From: Larix kaempferi
Taxonomy: Eukaryota; Streptophyta; Pinopsida; Pinales; Pinaceae
NCBI GenBank assembly: GCA_027924585.1
Contig: BSBM01000592.1
Coordinates: 806,001 to 870,000, forward strand
Reading direction: 5' to 3'
Length of the DNA: 64,000 bases
Positions within the stretch are counted from its first letter, which is position 1; every line of letters starts with the position of its first letter. A program made the position numbers and the translations under genes. This document shows, piece by piece, positions 11,421 through 23,706 of this stretch. The notes under the pieces are model-generated. The model searched no databases. It was given only the letters and a program-made list of their open reading frames with translations, and was not told where the DNA came from.

Positions 11421-12488
11421 TGTTATACCCTTATTTTCCACCTTAGGTTCATTGGAGACCCTATTTCATTGCCTAGTTGAGACACTTAAATTTACACCTT
11501 TCTCCAACCTCATTTTGGAAACTTTTTGTCCACCATTTCCCTCTGTGTGCTTCTAGGGGGGCGATGGTCAGTTTGCCATCCCTCCCTGTACACTTGTAGG
11601 GGAGTGACACCATCACTCCCTACATGCCTTGAGGGGGGTGATGGTCCACTTCTCCTTGAATTTTGAGCGCCATCTTTTGGATTGTATCATGTGCATGACT
11701 TGGATCCAATTCATTTAGCATGGGAACTCACACAACATATCCATCCCATCCATCATTTGGAGTCTTGATTCATCCTTCATGTTGGATCATTTTCCAACCA
11801 CACATCATTTATTTAGGCTCCACAACTTAATTTTCCACTTATCCTAAGTATTTTGACTCAATTATGTGCTTACATCATTAGCAGATAATCAGTTTCAGTG
11901 AACTAAGCCTCCTCCTTCATTCGGGGAGTCAACTGGGCCATTAATATCAGTTAACTAGGCCTCCTCTATCATTCAGGGAGCCAACTTAGTTGATTTTCAT
12001 GACTGAATTACCCTACTTAGTTTAACTAAGATAATTTATTATTATATTAATCCAACTAGAGTCAGAAAGGTGCCCTCCTACTCAGTTTGACTTCATCTGG
12101 TGTTACTTTCACCTAATATTCAATTAACTAAAGTAAAAAAGGAGCCCTCCCCTAATTTTGGGCACTCAGTTGAGTTCTGGATTTAGTTAGACTTAGTTAG
12201 ATAGTTTCAAAGTTAGTTACATGCTAGTTAAGTGGTTACCTGATGTTCTGAGTGGTGTTAACTGCCAAGTACGCCACGCTCATACATTCAATTCAAATGA
12301 CCTCCCTAGGATTCGAATTGCTTGGTTTATTGTATCCATTGTTACACATTGTAATTATCTTTTGATTTTATGATAATGCATGAACTGCTGCAAACCTTTT
12401 GCATAAGTGTTTCGACACACAATTTTTTGCATGCATCTCTAGTAAATGTTGTCTTTGTTTCATATATCTGTCGTGCTTGAATTTTACA
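11421..12488 (+). repeat. LTR-like sequence before the copia element
   Basis: Begins TGTTATACCC after a purine-rich tract and ends TTTTACA immediately before an iMet-type primer site, giving TG...CA ends. The simplest reading is the 5' LTR of the copia element that follows. The purine tract upstream argues instead that the first part is a 3' LTR of another element, with the copia LTR beginning later (a TGTTAACTGCC occurs near 12255). No second copy is present downstream to decide. Imperfect 60-bp repeats (GGCCTCCTCYATCATTC type) lie at 11900-12170. The segment 11446-11577 recurs at 23224-23347. Confidence 0.5.
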
Positions 12489-12501
12489 TGGTATCAGAGC
12501 C
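12489..12501 (+). other. Primer binding site of the copia element
   Basis: TGGTATCAGAGCC, a perfect initiator-Met tRNA type site, directly after ...TTTTACA. Confidence 0.85.
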
Positions 12502-12765
12502 ATGCCAGCACAAGGAAACTCTTCTACAGATTTATTCAGATGAAGATTGAGCAAGTTTTCTAAAAAATATTCCAACAATACACCATAAGCTGAAAGTTTT
12601 CCACATAAATCCTGGATAATGTGCATCTGAATTATCAAGCTTGCTTGATAGGCTATGCCGGATGTGATGCAACTTGAAAAGTGCACATTGTTGACCTAAA
12701 TATTGTTTGTTTGTTTGTGACTGCAGGTTTCTCATAGCCTCCTATTGCATTCGCTATAGCAGAGA

Positions 12766-13600
12766 TTGACTGTTCTTTACAAATTATCCTTAGTAACTCC
12801 TTTCAACTATCATCAGTGGAAGGATGATATAGAGATAATGATGCACTCCAAAGGACTCTACATAGTTACTACGGGCACAGAACCAAATCCTGATGCAACT
12901 ATAGAGAAGTCCAATTTCTTCAATAACCAAAGCCTAATGCAGCTATAGAGAAGTCCAAGTTCTCCAAGTTCTTTTCCATATCAGCGGATTGAAGACTTCA
13001 AAAGAAGTATGGGAACAACTTGCCAAAATATTCGGCAAGCAGGATAAGATGAGGGATTATCAGTTGGAGAATTAACTGATTTCCCTAAATCCTAAGAATT
13101 TCAAGACCATCAAATATTTTTTCACCAAGTTCAAGCATTTGGTGCTTTAGTTGAAACAATGTGGTGTCGAGAATAAATATGATCAGTTGATTCTTTCAAT
13201 CCTTATGAAACTAGGAGTAGATTATTTAGTGTTTGTCTCTACTTTCCATTCAGGAAAAATCACCATTATGAATTGGAAGATGCCTACCTTGAATGCATTC
13301 ATTGAGTCCTTAACAAAAGAGAATGACAAGCTTGTTTAGATGGGGTCCGTGAGATCCTCCAAATATCAAGCCCTATTTGCTGGAGTACCTAAGGCTTCAA
13401 ATGCTAAAGGAAATCAAAAGAAAGAGAAGACCAAGTTTGATCATTCCAAGCAAAAGGATAAGACCAAGTAGTCAGATGAGCCCTTCGGTTCAAGAAAAGA
13501 CAAGCAAAAGGGAAAGGAGAAGACAAAGTGTTCTTACTATGGCAGGGGATTTCTTCCTGAAAGCTCATGCATGAAGAAAAATATTGATCATATGGCCCTT
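12766..13600 (+). pseudogene. copia Gag remnant
   Basis: The frame at 12766-12948 has the N-terminal copia Gag signature (FNYHQWKDDIEIMMHSKGLY). Pieces at 13151-13339 (LILSILMKLGVDYLVFVSTF) carry the rest of the core, and a Lys-rich linker follows at 13400-13580. Frameshifts near 12950 and stops such as TAG at 13150 separate the pieces. The expected CCHC knuckle near 13530 is reduced to single Cys residues. Confidence 0.75.
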
Positions 13601-13689
13601 ATATTGGAGAAAAACAACATAACTCTTCCAGATGGCGCAAGGAAGAAGGACAATAATGATCATGCAGAAAGAGGTCATGCACTCATGGA

Positions 13690-14280
13690 AAGTGTTTCGA
13701 ATTCTACATCTCTTCTCATAGATTTAGGAGCTTAGAATCACATGGTTGCAAACAAATAATCCTTCTCATAATTAGACTCCGACAACTACATCTCCATCCA
13801 CATGGGAGATGAGTCACAAATTTCTTTGAAAGGCAAAGGTACTATTCATTTAGAACATGGCAATTTTCAAAATGTTCTCTATGTTTCTTCTCTAGCTTCG
13901 AACCTGCTTTCTGTGTATCAGATGACACACACTGGTTTTCCCAAGAAGGTTGTATTCGTCCCTAATGATGTTCAAATTTCTGATATTATCACCGGAAAAC
14001 TCATTGCAACATGCAAGGAAAATCATGTTTCCAAAACCTATGAGTTTTCTAACTTTTTTTTGGATTCAAAGCCAAGTGCCCTTCTGAATCATGGAAATGA
14101 GTTTATAAGGCTATGGAATGAGACATTTGGAAACCTAAATTATAAATATTTGTAGTTGCTACAAAATAATTCCGTGGTTGAAGGCCTTCTGAACATCAAA
14201 TCCTCAAAAGGGATATGCAAGGGTTGCATCATTGGCAAGCATCCTTAGCACAAGTTCGATTGAGGAAAAGCTAGCAGAGC
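13690..14280 (+). pseudogene. copia protease and pre-integrase remnant
   Basis: Near 13720 the protease active-site region reads LIDLGA, a TAG stop, then NHMVA. The family normally has an Asp-Ser-Gly-Ala motif there, so the catalytic motif is altered and followed by a stop. The open piece at 13802-14155 continues through SLASNLLSVYQMTH, typical of copia protease C-termini. The pre-integrase segment follows with CKGC and a His (14215-14250), interrupted by TAG. Confidence 0.8.
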
Positions 14281-15285
14281 TTCTTGTATTTTGGGGATGA
14301 TTCACAGTGATATCAATGGTCCTTTAAAAAATATCTCCATGAATGGCTAAAGGTATGTTCTGGCATTCATTGATGACTTCTCCATATTCACATGGGTCTA
14401 CTTTCTCAAGAACAAATCGGAAGTGCTTGAAAGGTTCAAGAATTTCAAGGCTTCTGTTGAGACTGCCACTGGGAGAAAGATCAAATATATTATATATGAT
14501 AATGGTGGAGAATATATCAAATCATATCTACTACAACTTTGTGTAGAAAATGGAATCCAAATCCAGCACACAGTCCCCTACACACCTCAACAAAATGGTG
14601 TAGTGGAGAGGAAAAACCGAGCATTGAAAGAATTGGCTACTTGTATGCTTGAGTCGAAAGGTTTGGATTCAAATATTTTGTCTGATGCCATGAATGTTTC
14701 TACATACATTCAAAACATAGTTCCACACTTATCCATCAAAGGTACAAATCCTTTCGAAGCCTACACTGGTCACAAGCATGATGTGTCACATCTCAGGGTT
14801 TTTGGCTCCACTGCATGGGCTATAATTCCGATTGAGAAGAGAAGATATTTGGAACCACAAAGTACTGAGTGCATCCTCATTGGATATGTTGAATAAACCA
14901 AAGGATACAAACTCATGGATATCATATACAAAATAATATTCATCGAGTGAAGTGTCCAATTTGAAGAACTGCTTCATGATCTACAACTAGTGGAGGAAGA
15001 AACTGCCAAATTGCTTCCTCTTCCGGAAGAATATTTGAGAGATTATATTGAAAGTTTATGTTATGGTATTTCTGATATTATGTCTGATATTAATGAACAT
15101 GAAATGTCATGTTCAGATTCAAATCCATATGATCCCCCTCAGTTTCCAAAGTGGGCAGAAATGACTTTCACATCTGCCAGTTCTAACATTGGAAATCCTG
15201 CCGATCCAAGAAGAACCCGAGCAGACTTTCAAAGAGCAGGTATGGCTCTTTCATATAATGATCCATTGCTTTCCTAAAAGTGTTT
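14281..15285 (+). pseudogene. copia integrase remnant
   Basis: Rve-type integrase core. HSDINGPL marks the first catalytic Asp (about 14306), DNGGEY the second (about 14500), and QQNGVVERKNR the Glu-bearing motif (about 14590). The C-terminal hallmark LRVFGSTAWA lies near 14790. A TAG at about 14350 and a stop at 14896 break the frame. The open piece at 14990-15277 is the acidic linker before the RT. All three catalytic residues are still readable even though the reading frame is lost. Confidence 0.85.
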
Positions 15286-15697
15286 TTTGATTATTGGGTT
15301 AGATCCTAAATCATTCTACCATTCCCACCGAGATCCGAGATGGAAAACCACCATGGATGAAGAGTACAATTCTCTTCAAAAAAATGGAACATGGGAGCTA
15401 GTTTCTCTTCCACCCGGGAGGAAATTGGTTCAATGAAAATGGGTCTACCAAATCAAGGTTGATGATGATGGTTCAAACTGAAAATACAAAGCTAGTTTGG
15501 TGGAAAAAGGTTTCTCACAAGTTTATGGTGTGGACTACATAGAAACTTTTGCACCGGTTGCAAAAATGGACTCAATCCGACTAGTTTTGGCAATTTCCGC
15601 ATCCGAACACTGGGAGGTGCAACACATGAATGTGAAGAGTGAATTTATTCATGGGGATATTCAGGAATAGATCTAGATGAATCATCCTGAAGGTTAC
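15286..15697 (+). pseudogene. copia reverse transcriptase, first part
   Basis: Reads WKTTMDEEYNSLQKNGTWEL, then [39 protein letters not shown] and MNHPEGYY, the N-terminal half of a copia RT. Stops (TGA, TAG) occur at several Gln/Trp/Arg positions. The domain is interrupted at 15697 by the insertion that follows and resumes at 17292. Confidence 0.85.
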
Positions 15698-17291
15698 TAT
15701 GATGTCCCCTTCCATCAATCCAATGCAAGGGAAGAAACATGACCAATCTACCGGTCTTATTGGCGATCTCAGCCCCATTCAATTTTCCTAAGAAATGCAT
15801 GGTTAAATAAAACTTGTGCATACATATTCATATTCAACAAGCATAGCAGAATTAAACACTATAGGTGCACATAGTTCATCATGAATTCAACATATAAACA
15901 ACAGTCATTAATTAAGGCATTACAAAACATAGAATTAACACAACTCAATTAATAAACACAGCGGAATAACCATAATAACATACACGCAGAAAGAGATGCA
16001 TCAGCCTATTTCTTTCAGGCAGAATAATGAAACAATCATAGAATGATCAATCTCATTCTCATGCTAATTGCATAGGTTTCATGCCAACTAACTAAAGATA
16101 ATCATTTCAACCAAGTAACATGAGTAATTTAACATACAGGACAACCACAGAATGAACATCATTCAAACCACAGAGAATACTTATCTTGAAATACAAACGT
16201 CCAAACAACTGGCTACATGAGAGCAACGTTCCACCCAACCATAGATCTCTGTCTAGCCTATATTCTTTCAGCTGAGAGATCACCCCCAAGCTGGGATATG
16301 TGTCCACTAAGGAGGAACTAGACAGGCTCACTCACAACCATGGATTCACTCAAACGACCATGCTAATCCAGCACACAGCTGGGTTTATCAAGCATGCAAT
16401 AAGGAAAGGATGAGATGCTAAGCCAGTGAGCTCAACCACATAGCTACAGACATCTCAAGCTAAATTCAAGCAATCCCATCCTCTGTTCAAACATCCACAC
16501 TTGGATTTCTCACCATTCTGGCAACGAATAACTCAATCCCATCACTGGTTTTCTGGGCTATAAAAACTGGGTTTTCCAATGGATTTCGGGGTAGCTAATA
16601 CTCCCAAATTTGCCCCAAGGTTCATACCTATGGATCCCCCATTGGATTTTATTGTCCAATACCAAATCTGGGCATTTTTGGCACTTCAAAACGTGGGTTC
16701 TTGCAAAGTTGCGATTTCTGGTTTTTCTCACTGCTGGCAATTCGTTTTTGGATGGAAAATAATGTTGGTCCCTTCCACCATGGAATGGGGATGAGGAAGA
16801 AGAAACTCCCATGAGGTAGAGTGGCTTGTGGTACAAGAAAACAGAGCCCATACTCTGCCATACGAATTTCCGGGTTGCCCATGCTCCATTGAATCCATGG
16901 ACTGAATTCCTCAACTACTTCCTTACAACAAAAATAAATATCAGCTAGGTAAGTCAAATGGGTTCTCAAGGTGACATATGGCAGCCTATGGTTCAATCCC
17001 ATAGCCCCCTCACCACTCCCTAGTGGATACACATGGCCCCTTCTCATTCGTTGCCTCCATAGCCAGTTTTGGTATTTTATTGCATGATGTTTATTTACAT
17101 CATTTTTACAATGTTCCATGGCTAAATAGCACATGGGCAACATAAGGTCTAATACTTGCCTTTAAATAAAATTTGAGCTTCCACTAGCGGGGCCTTGGCC
17201 TTGAGCTCCACGCTAGGAAAACATACATCACATGTATACAACATTTACATTAAAAGTTAACATATCCTAAGGGTCAAAATGGGGTATTACA
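15698..17291 (-). mobile_element. Solo-LTR-type insertion D in the copia RT
   Basis: A 1594-bp segment splits the RT exactly between two copies of GTTAC (15693-15697 and 17292-17296), a 5-bp target duplication. Read on the minus strand it begins TGTAATACCCC and ends GGGGACATCATA. The start is typical of plant Ty3 LTRs; the end would be CA-TA rather than CA. No coding domain is visible, so it is most likely a solo LTR left by LTR-LTR recombination. Confidence 0.8.
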
Positions 17292-17970
17292 GTTACACAT
17301 CAGATCCAACACTTGTTTGCAGATTAAGGAAATCCTTGTATGGTTTAAAACAGGCCCCAAGAGCTTGGTATGCAAAGATGGATTCCTTTCTTCTGTTGCA
17401 AAACTTTGCGTTATGCAAATCAGATACAAATGTGTATCTACAGAATCATGAAGGTAATTTTCTGATAATTTTAATTTATTTTTATTACCTATTGATTACA
17501 GGAAGTAGTCTTTCTTCGATCGACACTATAAAAACCACTTTACACCAAGCATTTTATATGAGTGATTTAGGCCCGCTGAGGCAATTTCTTAGTCTCAAGA
17601 TCACTCAGAATTTAGATGGGATTATGATTTCTTAGTCAAAATATGATTTGTACCTGCTAAATAAGTTCAATATGGCAGAATGTAAAGCGACACCATTTCC
17701 ATTCCTCTTGGGAATCAGTCTTGAGGATGGTGATTCTACACTTTACCGACAATTGATTGGTAGTCTTTTGTTTCTGACACACTCTAGGACTGATATTTCT
17801 TATGTCGTGAGTGGTGTGTCAAGGTACATGAAACAGACCCATGAAATTCACTGGAAGGAATCCAAAAGAATCTTGCACTATATGCAGGGTACGAGAAATT
17901 TTGGCATTCACTATGTTGCGGATTCCGATCTTGACTTGGTTGGATTCAGGAACGCGAAGGTGGGAAACAA
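17292..17970 (+). pseudogene. copia reverse transcriptase, second part, and RNase H start
   Basis: After the insertion the RT resumes with CRLRKSLYGLKQAPRAWYAK. The catalytic YVDD box is replaced by Tyr-Phe-Tyr-Tyr (about 17478), so the polymerase site is lost. A stop at 17633 separates the final piece (17648-17960). That piece reads MAECKATPFP, RQLIGSLLFL and HWKESKRILHYMQGT, the normal RT-RNase H connection. RNase H itself stops after DLVGF near 17950, where unrelated sequence begins. Confidence 0.85.
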
Positions 17971-17974
17971 TTCC

Positions 17975-18255
17975 GTGACAATTTGTTTTTTTGTTTGTTC
18001 TAATTTCCGTTTTCTCGCCCGAGACAAAAGTCAACAAATTTTCTCGGGCGAAAGTTTTACTACTTCTCGGGCGAGAAATTAACCACGGTTATATTTCTCT
18101 CGTCCATGAGTTTTTCCATAGTTAGAGAATTGTTCGCTCGAGAGTTTTTAATTTCTCGTTCGAGAGTATAACCATTTTTTTTTTGTCAAACTCTCGGACA
18201 GATTTCTCGATCGAGATTTTTGATTCCTTTTAATGTCTTGGCCGAGACATGTTTA
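17975..18255. repeat. Cluster of TCTCGNNCGAGA-type palindromes
   Basis: At least seven variants of a 12-bp palindrome occur in 280 bases, for example TCTCGCCCGAGA, TCTCGGGCGAGA, CGCTCGAGAG, TCTCGTTCGAGA and TCTCGATCGAGA. They sit directly upstream of a TATA-like box. They could be binding sites or a degenerate array of short stems. Confidence 0.7.
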
Positions 18256-18257
18256 AC

Positions 18258-18512
18258 TATATAAACGCAATAATATTTTCCTGCCACATGCATTGTCATT
18301 TTCAATGTTGTTGCTGTTGTTGTCTGTTTTCGCTCAAACCGACACTGTGCTGAAACATCGAAGGGAAGGAAGAGCAGGTGCACTGCAACTCTGTTTGTTG
18401 AAACACCTTCAAGGAATACCACCCACGGAAACGAAGTGAACGACCACGAGAAGAGGACCGCCACCACCAGTTCGATCCAGACGACCATACCATCAGACAA
18501 CCGCACACGGGT
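18258..18512 (+). promoter_or_regulatory. Promoter-like segment with possible first exon and splice donor
   Basis: TATATAAA at 18258-18265 is followed by a 220-base stretch without an obvious long frame that ends in ACACGG|GTATGT (donor at about 18511), like an untranslated first exon and its intron. I cannot connect it to a coding exon. The gene at 23707 is a candidate, but the intron would be about 5 kb. Confidence 0.35.
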
Positions 18513-19601
18513 ATGTTTCTCTCTTTCCACATGCATCTCTCTAAAACCCAACCGAATTCAATTTCAAATTTGGCTACCGTTCCTTGGAACTAATCTGATT
18601 TCGGTCAATTTTCCCTTAGGGTTAGGTTTAGAGGCCGAATTCCTCTTGTGATTGGACCAACAGTATATTTGGACCCTCTTCCAACTAGAAGCACATTTAA
18701 ATGCTCTCTTGTACTAGACATCCTAGCAAGCACATTTACGTAATCCTTCTTTGGACCCTAGTTTTCCGCTGCACCAGTTTTATCTCTTTGAACTATTAGC
18801 TAAAGCTATTTTTACTCTCGTCCGGGCCATGGTGGCATGGGAAAATATGCTTCACGGTGCAGGCATCTGCGTCCATGCAAACAGAGGTTCTATCATTGAT
18901 CCCCAAAAGGTCAAGATACCAGGTCAGGATTTGATTTAGAACCTTTATCACCTCAATGGCAACCTGGGCTTTGTATTACACATTCCTTTGAGCATAATCT
19001 AAGTATTTTATAACCTTCTTGTGAATACCATTGAATTCCAAGTAAAACTGCATAGAAGGGGTAAGGGAACGTTGTATAATGCCATGCCTCCTCTCTAATT
19101 GTATTTTCCTAAGCGCTTGATGAATCCACCAAGTCTTCTCATCTAGGTATTCCAGTGTCTAGGTTGATATACGCATAATAGGTAAGGGCAAGGGAAGGGT
19201 GAAAGGGTGAATGACTAGATGCATGCCTCTCCCCATCCATCCATCCCCATCTATCCACATTGAGTGTCAATAGCCAAGATAACTTCCCTCACTGGGTCGG
19301 GGATTTCTACTTCATTGAGCAACCTTAAGTGTAAACAAGGAATCCATGTCAATGTGGCCCTAGTGTGTTGGGATATTTCACTGTTTTGAAACCATTTTGA
19401 GAATGATATAAGGCCTCTACCTTGATAAACCCGCATCGTGAGGCTCACCATTGTTGAATCCGACATCAATCGAGTGTGAAATTGCATTGCTGAATTTGAA
19501 AGACTTCTTCCTTTGCTGCTACATAATTCAATAAAGTTGCATAATACTTCCTACCTACTCCAAAGTACTTTAGAGTGCTTCTACCATCCACATCTTACTA
19601 G

Positions 19602-19702
19602 TGTTCGACTTCTTTGCACTCCATCAACACTCTTCTTCAGTTAACTCAAGTTTTCCATTCACTTTCTCCTTGAATATTGACCACAATTCATCATTTTTAA
19701 GA
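19602..19702 (+). repeat. 105-bp direct repeat, copy 1
   Basis: CTTACTAGTGTTCGACTTC through TTTTTAAGATGTTT is repeated almost exactly at 20987-21092, 1.39 kb away. It may be an old LTR-type or duplication remnant. Confidence 0.8.
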
Positions 19703-20986
19703 TGTTTCTTGGGTTCCTTAGGTTCTACATGACTTCCATTATTTTATTAAATAATGTCATCTTCATGTGATGTTGGTTTATCTGAGCTTATGGAATCATT
19801 TATTTTCCTAACCTAGGATTGGGAGTTACAAGAGAAATCCAATATCATGTTGTAGTGCATTTCCAATTCTAAAGTCAAATTTTCAATCCTTCTTTCTCTC
19901 TTGATACTCAAGTATCCTTTGCGGTTCAAATTATTTGCTTATTTGATCATTTATTTGCTATATCCAGCACATTACAATCCTATGAAGATCATCTAATTGC
20001 TAAACGAAGCTTCTCATGTCCTTTTTAATCTCCACAAGTTATGGCTAATGCGACACCCTACAACCTTTTCCTTGGCCATTTCCAACTTAGAATCACCAAA
20101 GGTATTTAAATTCCAACCTAAACCCTTTGAGATGGCATAAACAGAGTAATAATCATTGTTATATACTAAAGGAATCCACTTTAGACTATGCAATTCATCA
20201 ACAAGAGAGATCGCAATGACAAATAACATATCATTATTTATAGGAAATTGATTAACCTTCAATGCAAAAGACACCAAAAACCTTAGTCTTCAAGCCTATG
20301 ATCCTATATCGCACCATAAATACGACCAAACTTACATAGAGATCACCATGCTAGGCACTCAGGACTAGGTTAATATTCCACCCACAGTTCTGAGCTCACA
20401 CATGAAGGAGTTAAAACTCACATGATGGAGGGGGGAGTACTATGACCATTTTTGGAGTAAATAACCATGTCTCGATCCAATGCACTTGTCATTCGTCTAT
20501 AATGTTGTGTGCCTTGCCATGCATTGTTTGATTATTCATTAACTATGGTATTAATATAAATTTGGGGTCACCCCCATTTCTTACTAGCATACATTTGCCA
20601 AGATTAATAGTGATGTTTTCCATTTTTTCTACTAGTGAGTTACATGAACGTCGAAAATGAATAATGTCTCATTTCAAAGTGGGTGAAGAAACCTTGTATT
20701 CTTTATAACATTCTAAACATAATTGGTTTTTTCATGAGGTTGTCCTTATCATCTTGTTCTATTATTACAACTGAGTTTCCCACCACTTTGACTTATATGT
20801 TTGATTGTTCACCATTATACCAAGTTCCCATACTAAAGTTTCTTCTTACTTTCCTTCAAAGCTTGAGATCACCTTCATGCACCTACCATCCTTGTTAGTT
20901 ATCAAAATTTAATCCAATTCTAATATAAATATAAATATAAAAATATTTTAAAAAATATTATTTATATTACCAACCAAATCTTACTA

Positions 20987-21092
20987 GTATTTGACTTCTT
21001 TGCACTCCATCAACACTCTTCTTCAGTTAACTCAAGTTTTCCATTCACTTTCTCCTTGAATATTGACCACAATTCATCATTTTTAAGATGTT
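20987..21092 (+). repeat. 105-bp direct repeat, copy 2
   Basis: Near-identical to 19602-19702, with two visible substitutions at the start. Confidence 0.8.
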
Positions 21093-23223
21093 TTTAGTTA
21101 GAAAACCCTGGCTATCATCTCCTTTAATGCCTTGTTCATTCCGCTATGTTGTATCAATTTTTACTACAATCCCCTACATTTTTTACAACCCCACTCCTCG
21201 CAACCATATATCATATTATCCAAGGTCGGCCAATATTTTTAGCTGGGGACAGAGTGATGTTCACATCAATAGTGAGATAAGTATAATGGGTTAATGCAAA
21301 TGGATTAATGTAGATGTGAATGATGACAAATTAATAAGGGAGCTAAAGACAGGAGTCAGATGAGGGAAGATAATGCACATGTTTATATTTCTTATTTTCC
21401 TTGCACTATATAGGGATTTTATTTTGACCAGAAAGGACTCTTAGCTCACCAAGTACTAATCTTTTAAAATGTTAATTCTCTTGGATATCATATATCAATT
21501 TCATATCTTAAAATGACTCAGCACTGCTTTGTAGGATTTTATACAAAAGGTATGGCATTGATAGTCAATGCTACATTTTCAACCCAAAATGTTCTCATAG
21601 TTGCTCCATTCCATACTTTATAGGGAGGTGTATGGAGAAGAATATTAGATGATACATGTAGTAGCACTCAGGTTACTATGATTCAACAAAATCTTCATAA
21701 ATTATGAAGTTGTTTGGTAGTGAAATTGAAACTAATAGCCTGCACCAAGTGGAAGGTTCAATTAGAAAAAATAAGAGAATGTATCAAGCTCTTGATTGTC
21801 AATCATTAAAGAATGACATAGAATCAACTTCCCAAAGTATTTCCCACAGTGAAATATATTATGGCCATATTAGCTCACTCTCACGTCAAACCATAGAAAA
21901 ATATCATTCTTACTGAAGGTTGGATTGAGGTGGAGAGAAACATAGATAGTACCATGTTTCTAATGGTCCAATAGAAATGAGTAAGCCTTAGAAAGCTTCA
22001 ACATCAAAAGGACACAACTTCCCAAGCTACCCAAAACACCAAGAAATGAATGTCTCGTAAATTCTTTTCAATTGATATTTTGAAGGGTTTATTAAAAATA
22101 TAAGCACATTGGATGCACAATTTAATATTGTATCCAATGATTATCCACATGAATAATTTTTAGTAAACCAATAGGGAGATAAATTGAAAATACATGAAAA
22201 TGTATGTTTCTAATCTCCCTCTAAATTTTTAATTTAAAATTTATGTAACAGAATTTAATGCATAACCAAGAGATGAGGTAGATAAGAGAGTTTTTTTTTC
22301 GAGGAGGTGGTAACGAAATATATCATTACAATAGTTAAGCACAATAAAACATAATTCAACAAACATAGAATTGCAAGAAATTGAAATATTTTGATACACA
22401 ACAATTACCGCATATGCAAACATTATTGAAATTGTTAGATTGACCCATAAGGTCCTTTTATACATCATGAAGATGTAATTAACTCCCTTGAAGTGAGGAA
22501 GGTGACATCCATAGAGATTGATGATGGTTCATAACAAACTCATTTTTTATTTTTAGTGCACCATCCAATTTCTTTGGTATAACTACTCAACTAGTTTAAT
22601 TGATGAGTCGTCCCACACAGATGATAATGTTCACAAGTGCCTTAGGTGAGACTTTACCTTTCTTAGGAATATATTGAAAACACTAATACTCGTGGACATT
22701 ATTGATGGCCCACACAATGAATCTTAGGGTCTATTGTTTAGTTCCAACACTAAACTAAGGTAAGGGAACTCAAAGGAAGGTGGTCCAACATGACCAAGGG
22801 ATGGTAGATAGATATCTATGTCATGGAGCACACATGGATACGACACATAATTGGGCCACACCATGAAATTCCTTATGGGTATGCATATGTGAGTACTAAT
22901 GAACCAAATTTATATGCTACAAGTGGTATAAATCTAAAGTACATTCTCATAAAAAATTGAATGCAGATTTGGTTAGCAACTAGTTGTAATATCATAATAT
23001 AGTGTCCATGACACCTACAAAGAGACTAGATTTCATGGGACAACAACAAAAGCAAATGAATCACGTACACAACATTTTGTATTTCATTAAAGAGTCAACT
23101 AAACATTTATACAATTGGTTGTAATATTTCAAGCATTGGATTTTTGCACCCCACCCCCTAACCAAGAAAACCTTTGATCCATAATAACAAACAAAATATC
23201 TTTCTATCAGAATCCTAGGTTAC

Positions 23224-23347
23224 CATTGGAGACCCCACTTCATTGCCTATATGAGACACTTACTGTTACACCTTTCTCTAGCCTCATTTTTCCTACTTTT
23301 TTTCCACCATCACCCTCTATGTGATTCTAGGGGGGCAATGGTCAGTC
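23224..23347 (+). repeat. Fragment related to the LTR at 11421
   Basis: CATTGGAGACCC through CTAGGGGGGCAATGGTCAGT parallels 11446-11577 with about 15% differences. The match stops abruptly on both sides. Confidence 0.7.
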
Positions 23348-23706
23348 TATGCAATATAACACTTTTGATTATAGAAGATATCTAAGAGATTAGTTGTTTG
23401 AAAGTCATTTCCAGATTTCTTTTTCTTGCATTTTGTAGTTTCCTTTAGTAGTTTAGTCAACCTCTACCAGAATAAGACATCAAAGATCAAGATCTAACAG
23501 GGGAGATATGATCTTGTGGTCCAATTCTAAGCTAATCCTGTGGTGTTAGTTTACCTCGTTGTTTGATTTGGTATTATTACATTTTGCAGTGTGCTTGCTA
23601 GCATTAATTTAGGCTAGAATAGGTTCTAATGTTGCATTTCATGTGCCTACATATCTAAGTTTATGATTAACCTGGTTGATTTCTCATTTTGTCTCAACAA
23701 CGACAC

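Larger units (their letters stand above)
12489..17970 (+). mobile_element. Ty1/copia retrotransposon C, decayed and 3'-truncated
   Basis: Order on the plus strand is primer site, Gag, protease, pre-integrase zinc region, integrase, reverse transcriptase, RNase H. Integrase before RT is the Ty1/copia order. Stops and frameshifts occur throughout, the RT is split by a solo LTR (15698-17291), and similarity stops inside RNase H near 17955-17970. No 3' LTR follows. All parts are clearly non-functional. Confidence 0.9.
18513..23223. other. AT-rich relic DNA, no gene recognised
   Basis: Only short frames without recognisable domains on either strand. The one clear structure is a repeated segment of about 105 bp (see 19602 and 20987). 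AT-rich tracts occur at 20920-20970 and 22080-22260. Confidence 0.5.
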
